A DNA stretch of 33,564 nucleotides, taken from the NCBI GenBank assembly GCA_040756155.1, contig JBFLZU010000029.1:13104-46667 (forward strand). Direction: 5' to 3'. The translations under genes and the position numbers were made by a program. Below are positions 16,434 through 24,516 of the stretch, piece after piece. Numbering within the stretch: the stretch's first letter is position 1; each line of letters begins with the position of its first letter. Origin of the DNA: Nitrospirota bacterium (GTDB lineage Bacteria > Nitrospirota > Thermodesulfovibrionia > JACRGW01 > JBFLZU01). The notes below the pieces were generated by a model. It was not told the origin of the DNA and did not search any database. It saw only the letters and a list, made by a program, of their open reading frames with translations.

Positions 16434-18413
16434 TTAAAAGACGATATTCACCGTCCTTAAGATCCAGTTTAATATCCCACCAACTAAAAAGGCAAATGGG
16501 AAGATAAACCCTACCATCCAGAGTGCTATCTTAATTCCCCTTTCCTTGACTATCATAAAAAAGTTTGCAAGGCAGGGGATAAAGAGTGTTATAGTAACAA
16601 GTGAGACTATAACCTGAGTTGTATCTAAAAGTCCTTGTTCGCTCAAGGCAAAGAGTCCAGCAGCTCCATAGTCTCTTCTTAAAAATCCTACAATAAATGC
16701 CTCGGTGGCTTTTGCCGGAAGTCCAAGAAATCCTACAACCAGTGGTGAGGCTGTATCCTTTAACCAGCCAAGAACCTTGATTTTATCAAGGATAAATAAT
16801 ACCACTGTCCCGAGAACAAACAGGGGGACTGCCTCTCTTAGGTACCATTCAACCCTTCCAATAGTTTTCACAAAAAGATTTGACAGGTGAGGCTGCCTTA
16901 TTGGCGGCAGTTCAAGCAGAAAATCAGACTCTTTTCCCTTAAGTATCCTGGATGACAGGAGGCCTACAAGAATCATAACACCTGCAACTATTCCACCCCA
17001 TATATATGTCGCTATTGGTGGCTGTTTACCGAGCATGCCGAGTATAACACCAATCTGGGCAGAGCAGGGCACTCCGAGCGCTAAAAGTAATGTGACTATT
17101 ATCCGTTCCTTTTTTGTCTCGAGTATCCTTGTAGTCATAGTTGCCATTGTGTCACAGCCAAGGCCAAGAACCATGGGAAGGACTGCTTTTCCGTTAAGCC
17201 CCATCAATTTGAATAACCTATTTAACATCATAGCAAGTCGTGGTAGATAGCCTGAATCTTCAAGTATCCCGAAGGCTATGAAGAAAGTGCCTGTTATTGG
17301 TAGTACTATAGCTATTGCGTATGTGATAGCCATTGTTATAATCCCGTATTCTCCAATGAGAATCTCCTGGAAAAACTTTACTGGCAATAGTAGTGTAACT
17401 ATTTCTGTTGCCCACGGGTTTATGTATTTCCCAAAGATGGTGTCTTCAAGGAGATCAACAAGTGTGCCTGCACCAAATTTACCGACAAACTGGTAGATTC
17501 CGTAGAGAACAATCAAAAGGATAGGAAATCCCACTACAGGATGCATCGACCATGTTCCAAGTTTGATACTGAGTAAACTTCCTTGACTGCCAAGTTTCTT
17601 TGAGACGCTGTTTATTATTATCTCCGCTTTTTTCAACCTCATTTGATTTATAACCAAGCTCAGTGGTTGATTATATCTTGACTGAAGTTGTTGTCTTATA
17701 AGTTCTATCTGATTAATAATCCTATCATCAAGTTCAGAATGAAGCCACCACTTCAGACTCTCATCACCTGCAAGGATCATAAGGGCAAGTGAGCGTCTTG
17801 AGATATTCGATTCTGGAAGAAGATGAATAATCTCTTCTATGGCTTTTTCAATCAAATCGTCATATCTTATTGATATTTTTGACTTCTGAGGCTGCAAAAG
17901 GGAATCTCTGAGTTTCTCGATCCCTTTTTTCTGTACCGCTATAGTCGAAATAACGCTGATGCCGAGTATCTCTGAAAGCAATGACTCATTAATAAGAATA
18001 CCACTACTTTCAGCCTCATCTCCCATATTCAGGTCAAGGATTAATGGAAGTCCCATTTCCGAAATCTGTACCGTAAGGAGGAGTGTTCTTCTAAGATTCT
18101 TTGCATCTGCAACCTGAACCACTGCATAAGGCTTTTCTTTTAAGAATATATCCCTTGTAACCTTTTCATCCTCTGAAAGTGGTGTAAGGGTATTAACCCC
18201 AGGAGTATCGATGAACAGCATCCTTCTTTTACCTATAGTTGTATTACCATATGTAACCTCAACGGTAGTCCCGGGGTAATTTGATACCGTAACATATTTC
18301 CCGGTAATGAGCCCGAAGATGGCACTTTTGCCAACATTAGGATTACCAACAAGGATGACCTTTGGTGTTTTTCTTTCTGTGTCTTTTAATGATGGTGTAG
18401 AATGCTGATGCAT
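16434..18413 (-). CDS. feoB: ferrous iron transporter FeoB
   Basis: 659 aa, slightly shorter than E. coli FeoB (773). The cytoplasmic G domain has G1 GNPNVGKS (23-30), switch residues NYPGTTVE, G3 DTPG and G4 NMGD. A helical spacer follows, then a membrane domain with about eight or more helices and the two gate segments (GLGCDTMATMTTRILETKKER and GFLRRDYGAAGLF), plus the VPCSAQ motif. It imports Fe(II) across the inner membrane under low-oxygen conditions. ATG follows AAGGA by 8 bp. A Fur-box-like palindrome (18429-18447) lies 16-34 bp before the start, so repression by iron-loaded Fur is expected. No feoA or feoC is next to it. Confidence 0.96.
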   Translation of the reverse strand: MHQHSTPSLKDTERKTPKVILVGNPNVGKSAIFGLITGKYVTVSNYPGTTVEVTYGNTTIGKRRMLFIDTPGVNTLTPLSEDEKVTRDIFLKEKPYAVVQVADAKNLRRTLLLTVQISEMGLPLILDLNMGDEAESSGILINESLLSEILGISVISTIAVQKKGIEKLRDSLLQPQKSKISIRYDDLIEKAIEEIIHLLPESNISRRSLALMILAGDESLKWWLHSELDDRIINQIELIRQQLQSRYNQPLSLVINQMRLKKAEIIINSVSKKLGSQGSLLSIKLGTWSMHPVVGFPILLIVLYGIYQFVGKFGAGTLVDLLEDTIFGKYINPWATEIVTLLLPVKFFQEILIGEYGIITMAITYAIAIVLPITGTFFIAFGILEDSGYLPRLAMMLNRLFKLMGLNGKAVLPMVLGLGCDTMATMTTRILETKKERIIVTLLLALGVPCSAQIGVILGMLGKQPPIATYIWGGIVAGVMILVGLLSSRILKGKESDFLLELPPIRQPHLSNLFVKTIGRVEWYLREAVPLFVLGTVVLFILDKIKVLGWLKDTASPLVVGFLGLPAKATEAFIVGFLRRDYGAAGLFALSEQGLLDTTQVIVSLVTITLFIPCLANFFMIVKERGIKIALWMVGFIFPFAFLVGGILNWILRTVNIVF

Positions 18414-18428
18414 TTAGTTTTCCTTATT

Positions 18429-18447
18429 GAAATTAATTATCATTTTC
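18429..18447 (-). promoter_or_regulatory. candidate Fur box upstream of feoB
   Basis: Minus-strand sequence GAAAATGATAATTAATTTC matches 15 of 19 positions of the classical Fur box and is flanked by a further TT/AA symmetric pair (23-bp imperfect palindrome, 18427-18449). It lies just upstream of the feoB ribosome-binding site. Confidence 0.75.
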
Positions 18448-18450
18448 AAT

Positions 18451-18595
18451 AATCTTCTAAAAAATTTACCCCGCACCTAGAAAGCCTCGCCTTTTAGGCG
18501 GGGTAAAAAAATATAGCAGGGGTGGGGTTTAAAGCCCCACCCGCGCAGTCCTCGCACCCCGCGAAAGTGGGGTGCGGGGTTTACTTTAGAAGATT
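18451..18595. repeat. 145-bp multi-hairpin element between fur and feoB
   Basis: The element is bounded by a perfect 11-bp inverted repeat (AATCTTCTAAA at 18451-18461, TTTAGAAGATT at 18585-18595) and a second 10-bp pair (ACCCCGCACC at 18468-18477, GGTGCGGGGT at 18571-18580). Inside are three hairpins: 18465-18474 with 18498-18507; GGGTGGGG with CCCCACCC around 18519-18542; and CGCACCCC (18553-18560) with GGGGTGCG (18569-18576). Arms can pair in more than one way. The arms are much more GC-rich than the flanks. It could act as a fur terminator, but the nested symmetric design looks like a mobile or structural repeat. Confidence 0.7.
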
Positions 18596-18601
18596 AAAGT
18601 T

Positions 18602-19027
18602 TCATCTGCATTTTGGACAGTATCCATAAAGTTCCATCTTGTGGTCATGTATAACAAAGTTATGTTCAATAGCAATTTCTTTTTGCAGTTCTTCTATCTT
18701 TTTATTCTCAAATTCAACTATCTTACCACAGTTCAGACACATTATATGGTCGTGATGTTTTTTCTCGGCAATATGTTCATATCTTGTATGTCCATTTTTA
18801 AAATGTCTTTCAGTTGCAAGTCCTCCCTTTGAAAGTAACTTGAGTGTTCTATAAACTGTAGAATAACCTATTTGAGGATGTTTTTTATTCATAATCCTGT
18901 ATAGTTCCTCTGTACTGACGTGTCCCTTAGTTGAAAAAAATGCATCGGCTATTGCAGTTCGCTGATGCGTAAGATTCATCCCCATTGTTGTTAGATATTG
19001 ATTGAAGTCTTTTACTCTTTTATTCAT
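18602..19027 (-). CDS. fur: Fur-family ferric uptake regulator
   Basis: 141 aa, normal length. The winged-helix N-terminal domain has LTHQRTAIADAFF and STVYRTLKLL; the metal-binding dimerisation domain has HFKNGHTRYEH, KKHHDHIMCLNCGKIVEF and a C-terminal CPKC, the two CxxC pairs giving the structural zinc site. Its own promoter (19088-19116) has a near-perfect Fur-box palindrome over the expected transcription start, so it is probably autoregulated. Fur proper is favoured over Zur or PerR because of these operators and the downstream feoB, though the metal cannot be proved from sequence. Good ribosome-binding site (AGGGGAAGG) before the ATG. Confidence 0.92.
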   Translation of the reverse strand: MNKRVKDFNQYLTTMGMNLTHQRTAIADAFFSTKGHVSTEELYRIMNKKHPQIGYSTVYRTLKLLSKGGLATERHFKNGHTRYEHIAEKKHHDHIMCLNCGKIVEFENKKIEELQKEIAIEHNFVIHDHKMELYGYCPKCR

Positions 19028-19067
19028 TTACCTTCCCCTGCTACTCAGGATATTATTGCAATATAAA

Positions 19068-19086
19068 GAAAATGAATTTCATTTTC
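19068..19086 (-). promoter_or_regulatory. candidate Fur box in the fur promoter
   Basis: A 9-1-9 palindrome, perfect apart from its central base (plus strand GAAAATGAATTTCATTTTC). It matches 14 of 19 positions of the classical Fur box. It begins immediately downstream of the fur -10 element, so bound protein would block initiation. Confidence 0.75.
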
Positions 19087-19087
19087 A

Positions 19088-19116
19088 TTTATAACATTTA
19101 ATTTTTATCATGTCAA
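19088..19116 (-). promoter_or_regulatory. sigma70-type promoter of fur
   Basis: Minus strand TTGACA (19116-19111), 17-bp spacer, TATAAA (19093-19088). The bases before -10 (AATGT) match those in the HU promoter at 19534-19562. Confidence 0.8.
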
Positions 19117-19117
19117 G

Positions 19118-19155
19118 AAAAAATAGCGGTGTGTTTTATCACACCGCTATTTTTT
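19118..19155 (-). terminator. rho-independent terminator after the HU gene
   Basis: A perfect 16-bp stem (19118-19133 with 19140-19155, core ATAGCGGTGTG/CACACCGCTAT) with a 6-nt loop and A/T runs on both sides, so it can work in both directions. It separates HU from the fur promoter. Confidence 0.92.
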
Positions 19156-19188
19156 CTAAAATGACCTGACTATTACAGAGGCATTAAA

Positions 19189-19461
19189 TTACTTTACAGC
19201 ATGCTTTAACGCCTTGCCTGCTGAAAACTTTGGCACCTTTGTAGCCGGTATATTTATTACTGTGCCAGTCTTCGGGTTACGTCCTTTTCTCGCCTTTCTT
19301 CTATGAACTGAAAATGTACCAAACCCTATGAGTGAAACCTTCTGACCCTTCTTCAGAGTGCCTTTAATCCCATCGAGGACGGCGTTAAGAGCCTTTTCAG
19401 CAGAACTCTTATTAACCTTTGCATCAGATGCTATCTTATTCACCAGATCTGCCTTTGTCAT
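19189..19461 (-). CDS. hup: HU-family DNA-binding protein
   Basis: 90 aa, exact family length. It starts MTKADLVNKIASDAKVNKSSAEKAL and contains the signature GFGTFSVHRRKARKGRNPKTG and the DNA-intercalating-arm region with TGTVINIPATKVPKFSAGKALK. A nucleoid-associated histone-like dimer. A strong AAGGAGGT lies 6 bp before ATG. Monocistronic: own promoter at 19534-19562, terminator at 19118-19155. HU is preferred over IHF because IHF-specific residues are not obvious. Confidence 0.97.
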   Translation of the reverse strand: MTKADLVNKIASDAKVNKSSAEKALNAVLDGIKGTLKKGQKVSLIGFGTFSVHRRKARKGRNPKTGTVINIPATKVPKFSAGKALKHAVK

Positions 19462-19533
19462 AATTTACCTCCTTTCCTTTAGGTAAGTTTCCTCTTATGA
19501 TTGTAATGAAAAATGGCACGCTAAAACAAAAAA

Positions 19534-19562
19534 TTTATAACATTAAAATAATCGATTGTCAA
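19534..19562 (-). promoter_or_regulatory. sigma70-type promoter of the HU gene
   Basis: Minus strand TTGACA (19562-19557), 17-bp spacer, TATAAA (19539-19534). The -35 hexamer overlaps the -35 of the divergent dciA promoter by 5 bp. Confidence 0.8.
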
Positions 19563-19584
19563 GTGGTAAAATTTGTTGTATGAT
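19556..19584 (+). promoter_or_regulatory. sigma70-type promoter of dciA
   Basis: TTGTCA (19556-19561), 17-bp spacer, TATGAT (19579-19584). Predicted start near 19591, only about 11 bases before the ATG at 19602, so the message would have almost no leader. Confidence 0.65.
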
Positions 19585-19601
19585 TGATAAATAATTCAAA
19601 A

Positions 19602-20075
19602 ATGCAGAGAATATCTTCTATATTATCATGTATTATAAAGACTTTTGGCTTGGAGTCGAACTTACAGTTACGCAAGCTCTTTGATTCATGGGTTCAGATC
19701 GTAGGAGATACTATCGCCCTTCACTCTTCACCAGAGAGGTTGAGACAGGGAATACTCTATGTTGCGGTGGATAGCCCGATATGGATGCAACAGCTCTCTT
19801 TCTTTAAAAAAGACCTTATAGAGAAGGTCAACGGAGCATGGAGCATGGAGCACGGAGCACGGATATCGGATATACGCTTTGTCATCAGAGATGTAAAGAT
19901 ACAGAGCCAGTGCACAGTGACGGTGCACAGTGACAGTTCACAGACACCGACTACAGACACTGATGAAAAAATGGCAGAGGTAGAAGAAGCGGTGGCGGCG
20001 ATTAATGACCGTGAAATCAAAGAGGGTGCAAAAAAGATGATAACCAAGGCATTGAGTTGTAGGGAAAAAAGATGA
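19602..20075 (+). CDS. dciA: DUF721/DciA-family protein, putative replicative helicase loader
   Basis: 157 aa from ATG 19602. The N-terminal 80 residues match the DUF721/DciA pattern: a helix, then LFDSWVQIVGDTIALHSSPERLRQGILYVAVDSPIWMQQLSFFKKDLIEKVN. DciA proteins load or regulate DnaB in bacteria that lack DnaC or DnaI. A TTG at 19584 is in frame but overlaps the -10 element, so ATG 19602 is preferred. No ribosome-binding site is visible, in line with a very short leader. The second half is low-complexity and is encoded by short DNA repeats (7-bp and 13-bp periods). The stop overlaps the start of the next gene by 4 bp (ATGA). Confidence 0.78.
   Translation: MQRISSILSCIIKTFGLESNLQLRKLFDSWVQIVGDTIALHSSPERLRQGILYVAVDSPIWMQQLSFFKKDLIEKVNGAWSMEHGARISDIRFVIRDVKIQSQCTVTVHSDSSQTPTTDTDEKMAEVEEAVAAINDREIKEGAKKMITKALSCREKR
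19833..19934 (+). repeat. short tandem repeats inside dciA
   Basis: Four heptamers GGAGCAT, GGAGCAT, GGAGCAC, GGAGCAC run from 19833 to 19860. GTGCACAGTGAC follows at 19910-19921 and 19923-19934 (13-bp period). Neither period is a multiple of three, so a change in copy number would shift the frame after the conserved domain. Confidence 0.75.
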
Positions 20076-21175
20076 AAATGGATACATCAAAGAGAAGAGA
20101 GTCAGAAGAGGATATTACCGAGCAGAAGCAGACGGAGGAGAAGATTCTGAAAAAAACAATGGAACTATCTGCCATAAATGAAATCATAAACAGTATTCTA
20201 AAAGACGAAGAACCAGAGAAAATAGAGGAACAGATATTAAATGTGGTTCTGAATTTAACTAAAAGCAAATACGGGTTTTACGGCTTACTCAATGACAGAG
20301 GAAATTTTGATACCAAGATCATAACCCATTTAGGAGCCGAGCAGTGTAAACTTCAAAAAGAAAAGGCATGGTCAATACTTATTGATATGTCGATTACAGG
20401 CATCTGGGGATGGGTACTCAAGAATGCCCAGCCACTTTTAACAAATGACCCTTCCAGCCATCCAGAGAGCATAGGGGTTCCAGAGTGGCATCCTCCCATA
20501 AATAGTTTTTTAGGGGTTCCGTTAATAAGCAAAGAGAAAGCTATCGGTATGATTGGCGTAGCAAATAAGTCAGAAGGGTATTCAAAAGAAGATATTGAAA
20601 CCCTCACCTCCATTGCTAACGGAATTACGATCGCACTGGAAAGACAGAAGACTGACAGGTTATTGAAGGAATCTGAAGAGCGGTTCCGAAACCTCTTTAA
20701 TAATGTCAGAGAGGGTATATTTATCAGCACACGGGAAGGAAGATTACTTGTTGTGAATAAAGCCATGGTTGAGATGTTAGGCTACAATAGTGAAGATGAG
20801 ATGTACCAGCTTGATCTTGCAGGGAATGTATATTTTAAACCTGAAGATAGAGAACATCTTATAGACGAGTATAGAAAAAAGGGTTATGTAAAAGATTTTG
20901 AGGTTCCTTTAAAAAGAAAGGATGGAGAAATCATCTATGTGTCAATAAATGCCACGGCAGTAAAAGATTTAGAGGGAAGGACAATACAATTTGAAGGGCT
21001 TCTGATCGATGTTACCAAACGCAAGAAGGCAGAAGAAGAACTGAGGAAACATCTCGACGAGGTTGAAAAGCTAAACAAATTTATGATAGGCAGAGAATTG
21101 AGGATGACAGAATTAAAGAAGAAAATAAAAGAACTTGAAAAACAATTAGAAAAACAGCAAAAATCCTCAGGCTGA
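20072..21175 (+). CDS. GAF-PAS sensory protein without a recognised output domain
   Basis: 367 aa. A charged N-terminal helix (1-45) is followed by a GAF domain (about 45-195; [23 protein letters not shown] is the GAF end motif), a PAS domain with PAC-type end (about 205-325; [17 protein letters not shown] ... [16 protein letters not shown]) and a coiled coil of Glu/Lys/Leu to the C-terminus. There are no transmembrane segments, so it is cytoplasmic. There is no HisKA, HATPase, GGDEF, EAL or HTH domain, so the output must be protein-protein contact, or this is a remnant of a larger kinase. It overlaps dciA by 4 bp (shared transcript) and its 3' end overlaps clpX tail-to-tail by 9 bp. Ligand unknown. 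Confidence 0.85.
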   Translation: MKMDTSKRRESEEDITEQKQTEEKILKKTMELSAINEIINSILKDEEPEKIEEQILNVVLNLTKSKYGFYGLLNDRGNFDTKIITHLGAEQCKLQKEKAWSILIDMSITGIWGWVLKNAQPLLTNDPSSHPESIGVPEWHPPINSFLGVPLISKEKAIGMIGVANKSEGYSKEDIETLTSIANGITIALERQKTDRLLKESEERFRNLFNNVREGIFISTREGRLLVVNKAMVEMLGYNSEDEMYQLDLAGNVYFKPEDREHLIDEYRKKGYVKDFEVPLKRKDGEIIYVSINATAVKDLEGRTIQFEGLLIDVTKRKKAEEELRKHLDEVEKLNKFMIGRELRMTELKKKIKELEKQLEKQQKSSG

Positions 21176-22411
21176 TTCCGCCTCCTGTTTATACAGTAGT
21201 ATCGGCTTCTCACCATTTGTGATTACATCTTCATTTATAATACACTCCTTTACACTTCTCTCAGAAGGTATCTCATACATCAAATCCAGCATTACCTCTT
21301 CAAGTATCGCCCTTAGCCCTCTTGCACCTGTTTTTCTCTTTATCGCCTTCTTTGCTATTGCGGTGAGTGCGCCATCGGTAAATCGAAGCCTGACATTTTC
21401 AAAATTGAATAGTTTCTGATACTGTTTGGTCAAGGCATTCTTCGGTTCCTTGAGTATCTTTATCAATGACTCCTCATCAAGTTCATCGAGTGTCGCTATT
21501 ACTGGCATTCTTCCGACAAATTCAGGGATTAATCCATACTTAACCAGGTCTGCTGGCTCAACAATGGCGAGAACCTCTCCAATCCTTCTCTCTTTGCGGC
21601 TCATTACCTCTGAGCCAAATCCGAGTGTCTTTTTCCCTGTCCTTTCTTCAATGATATTTTCAAGACCTACGAATGCACCTCCACAGATAAACAGTATATT
21701 TGTTGTATTCACCGGGATATATTCCTGATGCGGATGCTTTCTCCCACCTTGTGGAGGAACACTCGCAATTGTCCCTTCAATTATCTTGAGGAGTGCCTGT
21801 TGAACGCCCTCCCCTGACACATCTCTTGTAATCGAAGGGCTATCTGTCTTACGGCTTATCTTATCTATCTCGTCTATATAGACTATTCCACGCTGTGTTC
21901 TCTCCACATCGTAATCTGCAGCCTGAAGGAGTTTCAGTATTATATTTTCTACATCCTCTCCAACATACCCTGCCTCTGTCAGTGTTGTTGCATCCGCTAT
22001 TGTGAACGGGACATCAAGTATCCTTGCAAGTGTCTGTGCAAGCAAGGTCTTTCCTGTTCCTGTAGGACCTATCAGGAGGATGTTACTCTTCTGCAACTCT
22101 ATATCAAAATCTGTGGGGCTATTTATCCTTTTGTAGTGGTTATGAACCGCAACGGAAAGCACCTTCTTTGCACGTTCCTGTCCGATCACATATTCATCAA
22201 GCACCCGTTTTATTTCCTTTGGTGCCGGTAGTCTCGGAAGATGTTTATGAAGTTCCGCTGTAAGTTCCTCAGCGATAATCTCATTACATAATTCTATACA
22301 TTCATTACATATATAAACAGTGGGACCCGCAATGAGTTTTCTCACCTCATTCTGGCTCTTACCACAGAAGGAACATTTGAGCAATGTAAAATCACCCGAC
22401 TTCCTTGACAT
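21167..22411 (-). CDS. clpX: ATP-dependent Clp protease ATP-binding subunit ClpX
   Basis: 414 aa, full length. An N-terminal zinc-binding domain ([11 protein letters not shown] ... CNECIELC) selects substrates. The AAA+ module has Walker [16 protein letters not shown], pore loop GYVGEDVEN, Walker [10 protein letters not shown], the RKH-type loop region and sensor [15 protein letters not shown]. The IGF-type ClpP-docking loop appears as LGFGSEV, with LGF replacing IGF. The unfoldase feeds tagged proteins to ClpP. It overlaps clpP by 20 bp in the tig-clpP-clpX operon. Confidence 0.98.
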   Translation of the reverse strand: MSRKSGDFTLLKCSFCGKSQNEVRKLIAGPTVYICNECIELCNEIIAEELTAELHKHLPRLPAPKEIKRVLDEYVIGQERAKKVLSVAVHNHYKRINSPTDFDIELQKSNILLIGPTGTGKTLLAQTLARILDVPFTIADATTLTEAGYVGEDVENIILKLLQAADYDVERTQRGIVYIDEIDKISRKTDSPSITRDVSGEGVQQALLKIIEGTIASVPPQGGRKHPHQEYIPVNTTNILFICGGAFVGLENIIEERTGKKTLGFGSEVMSRKERRIGEVLAIVEPADLVKYGLIPEFVGRMPVIATLDELDEESLIKILKEPKNALTKQYQKLFNFENVRLRFTDGALTAIAKKAIKRKTGARGLRAILEEVMLDLMYEIPSERSVKECIINEDVITNGEKPILLYKQEAESA

Positions 22412-23027
22412 GATTATCTCCTACCACTATCGGTCTCGGCGAAAAGGCCTTTGAGGCTATGACCTCATCTACGATTCCGTATGCCTTTGCTTCTTCAGGT
22501 GACATGAAAAAATCCCTGTCTGTATCTATCTGTATCTTTTCTATAGGTTGACCTGTATGACTCGAAAGGATTACATTAAGCATTTCTTTCATCCTGAGTA
22601 TTTCCCTTGCATGTATTTCTATGTCTGTAGCCTGTCCCTGAAACCCTCCCATTGGTTGATGTATCAGTATCCGTGAATGTGGCAGGGCATATCTTTTACC
22701 CTTCGTCCCTGAAGCAAGTAGTAGTGCACCCATGCTTGCTGCAAGTCCTACGCAGTATGTTGCAACATCAGGTTTTACATACTGGATTGTATCATATATG
22801 GCGAGCCCTGATGAGACAATACCTCCCGGCGTATTTATATACAGGCTGATATCCTTATCAGGGTCCTCTGTCTGAAGAAAGAGTAACTGAGCAATAACAG
22901 TATTTGCTACCGCATCGTCTATCGGTGTTCCTATAAAGACAATCCTATCTTTAAGTAGCCTTGAATATATATCGTATGCCCGCTCTGTTCTTCCTGTCTG
23001 TTCGATTACTATCGGTATCAGTGGCAC
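22392..23027 (-). CDS. clpP: ATP-dependent Clp protease proteolytic subunit
   Basis: 211 aa. The catalytic triad is visible as Ser98 ([11 protein letters not shown]), His123 ([10 protein letters not shown]) and Asp172 (DTDRDFFMS), the canonical spacing. The N-terminus [25 protein letters not shown] matches the family, with a short propeptide at most. Forms the tetradecameric serine protease chamber that works with ClpX. It lies 24 bp after tig and overlaps clpX by 20 bp. Confidence 0.98.
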   Translation of the reverse strand: MPLIPIVIEQTGRTERAYDIYSRLLKDRIVFIGTPIDDAVANTVIAQLLFLQTEDPDKDISLYINTPGGIVSSGLAIYDTIQYVKPDVATYCVGLAASMGALLLASGTKGKRYALPHSRILIHQPMGGFQGQATDIEIHAREILRMKEMLNVILSSHTGQPIEKIQIDTDRDFFMSPEEAKAYGIVDEVIASKAFSPRPIVVGDNHVKEVG

Positions 23028-23051
23028 TTTAATCTCCCTTCTCTATACTAC

Positions 23052-24374
23052 CTATTGTTCACTATCTACAGCTAACGGAGAACGGTCAACGATCTTGATT
23101 ACCGTTTTGCTGAGTAGAATATCCAGTGTCTTTCGCTGAAGAATCGTTTCCCTTAAGCCTTCAAGATTCCCGTATCTCGATATATACGTTCTTCTGATTG
23201 TATCAGGGTGGTGACCTGTCTCTCTGCTAATCCTTTCTATCTCTGCATCTACCTCTTCTATGCCAACTGTAATGTTTTCCTTTTTACTTATCGCCTCGAG
23301 TATCAACGCCCCTTTCACACTTCTGATAGCAAGTGGCGTATATTCATTCCTTAGTTTTTCAATCTCCTCCCTTACAAAATCATCTGCCCCTCCTTCTTTT
23401 TGCAGGAGGTGTCTATTGTTCTCTATAATCATTTCATATATCTCTGAATCAACCATAGAAGGAGGCACCTCAAAAGGATGTGAGTCTATGAGTCTCTGGA
23501 TTATCTTTTCTTTATATCCTCTTTCTATCTGTTTTTTTATCCTTTCGGTCAGTTCATTCTTTAACTGCTCTTTCAGGCTATCAAGTGTTTCAGAACCCAG
23601 ATCTTTTGCAAACTCATTATCAAGTGGAGGTAACACTTTTTTCTTTATCTCTTTTAATTTAATATTGAGGTCTACCTCTTTACCCTTTAGTTCAGCATGT
23701 GGATGGTTCTCAGGAAATGTTGTTTTTACATCTATAGTCTCCCCTGCGCTGTGAGATATAAGCTTTTCTTCGATACCCGGTATAAATGTGTTTGAACCTA
23801 TCTCAAGCAGGTAGTCTCTTGCCTTCAATACTTCAACAGGTTTACCCTCGAGTGACCCCTCAAGTTCTATCAGAACAAAATCGCCATTTTCAATCATGTG
23901 GTCTTCTGCTATTTTCTCGAGATAGGCATGCGACTCTCTCAGATTAGCCATAGCTTTCTCAACATCATCATCGGAGATGGTCACTTCCTTACCTTCTATT
24001 TCTATACCATCGTAATTTGAGACCTCTATAGATGGCTTTATCTCAACCGTTGCTGTAAATGTAATAGGCTGCCCCTTTTCTATCCTGATATCTCCCTCTA
24101 TTCTTGGATTCTGAACAGGAATTATCCCTGAGTCTTTAACAGCATCAAAGTAATATTGTGGTAGAAGTTTTTCTATTACCTCATGCTCAACATCATCTTT
24201 ATACTGACGCTCAAGCAGTACCCGTGGTATCCTTCCAGGTCTAAACCCCGGGATTTTCGCCTTTTTATTCAACTGACGGTAGGCACCTTCAATTTCACTT
24301 TCGATTATATCAATCGGTATCTCAATCTTCAGTTTTTTCTTTACAGGTGATAATTCTTCCACATCTAATAGCAT
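23052..24374 (-). CDS. tig: trigger factor, ribosome-associated chaperone
   Basis: 440 aa, usual length. The N-terminal ribosome-binding domain carries the signature GFRPGRIPRVLLERQY (near 41-56). The FKBP-type PPIase domain spans about 155-245 (GDFVLIELEGSLEGKPVE, IGSNTFIPGIEEKLISHSAGE). The C-terminal arms (about 250-430) form the substrate cradle. First protein gene of tig-clpP-clpX, the order common in many bacteria. tRNA-Val lies 67 bp upstream on the same strand and may share the transcript. The last codons sit in a short repetitive stretch (AACGGAGAACGG near 23074). Confidence 0.97.
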   Translation of the reverse strand: MLLDVEELSPVKKKLKIEIPIDIIESEIEGAYRQLNKKAKIPGFRPGRIPRVLLERQYKDDVEHEVIEKLLPQYYFDAVKDSGIIPVQNPRIEGDIRIEKGQPITFTATVEIKPSIEVSNYDGIEIEGKEVTISDDDVEKAMANLRESHAYLEKIAEDHMIENGDFVLIELEGSLEGKPVEVLKARDYLLEIGSNTFIPGIEEKLISHSAGETIDVKTTFPENHPHAELKGKEVDLNIKLKEIKKKVLPPLDNEFAKDLGSETLDSLKEQLKNELTERIKKQIERGYKEKIIQRLIDSHPFEVPPSMVDSEIYEMIIENNRHLLQKEGGADDFVREEIEKLRNEYTPLAIRSVKGALILEAISKKENITVGIEEVDAEIERISRETGHHPDTIRRTYISRYGNLEGLRETILQRKTLDILLSKTVIKIVDRSPLAVDSEQ

Positions 24375-24441
24375 TTCTTCTCCACAGGCTTCCTGATTTT
24401 ATAACATATCAGGTTCACTCCTGTCAATTTATCTTACAGGA

Positions 24442-24516
24442 TGGTAGGCACGGGCGGTCTCGAACCGCCGACCTCTTCCGTGTCAAGGAAGCGCTCTCCC
24501 CCTGAGCTACGCGCCT
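24442..24516 (-). tRNA. tRNA-Val (anticodon GAC), CCA encoded
   Basis: On the minus strand a full cloverleaf is visible: acceptor arm AGGCGCG with CGTGCCT (one G-U), D arm GCTC...GAGC, anticodon stem CTTCC/GGAAG with loop TTGACAC (anticodon GAC, positions 33-36 give Val), variable loop AGGTC, T arm GGCGG-TTCGAGA-CCGCC, discriminator A and an encoded CCA at 24444-24442. The 5' end overlaps the last codons of ribF by 10 bp. Confidence 0.97.

Noticed and set aside
19833-19934. Direct repeats as a CRISPR array
   Set aside because: Units are 7 and 13 bp with no spacers and lie within a coding frame.
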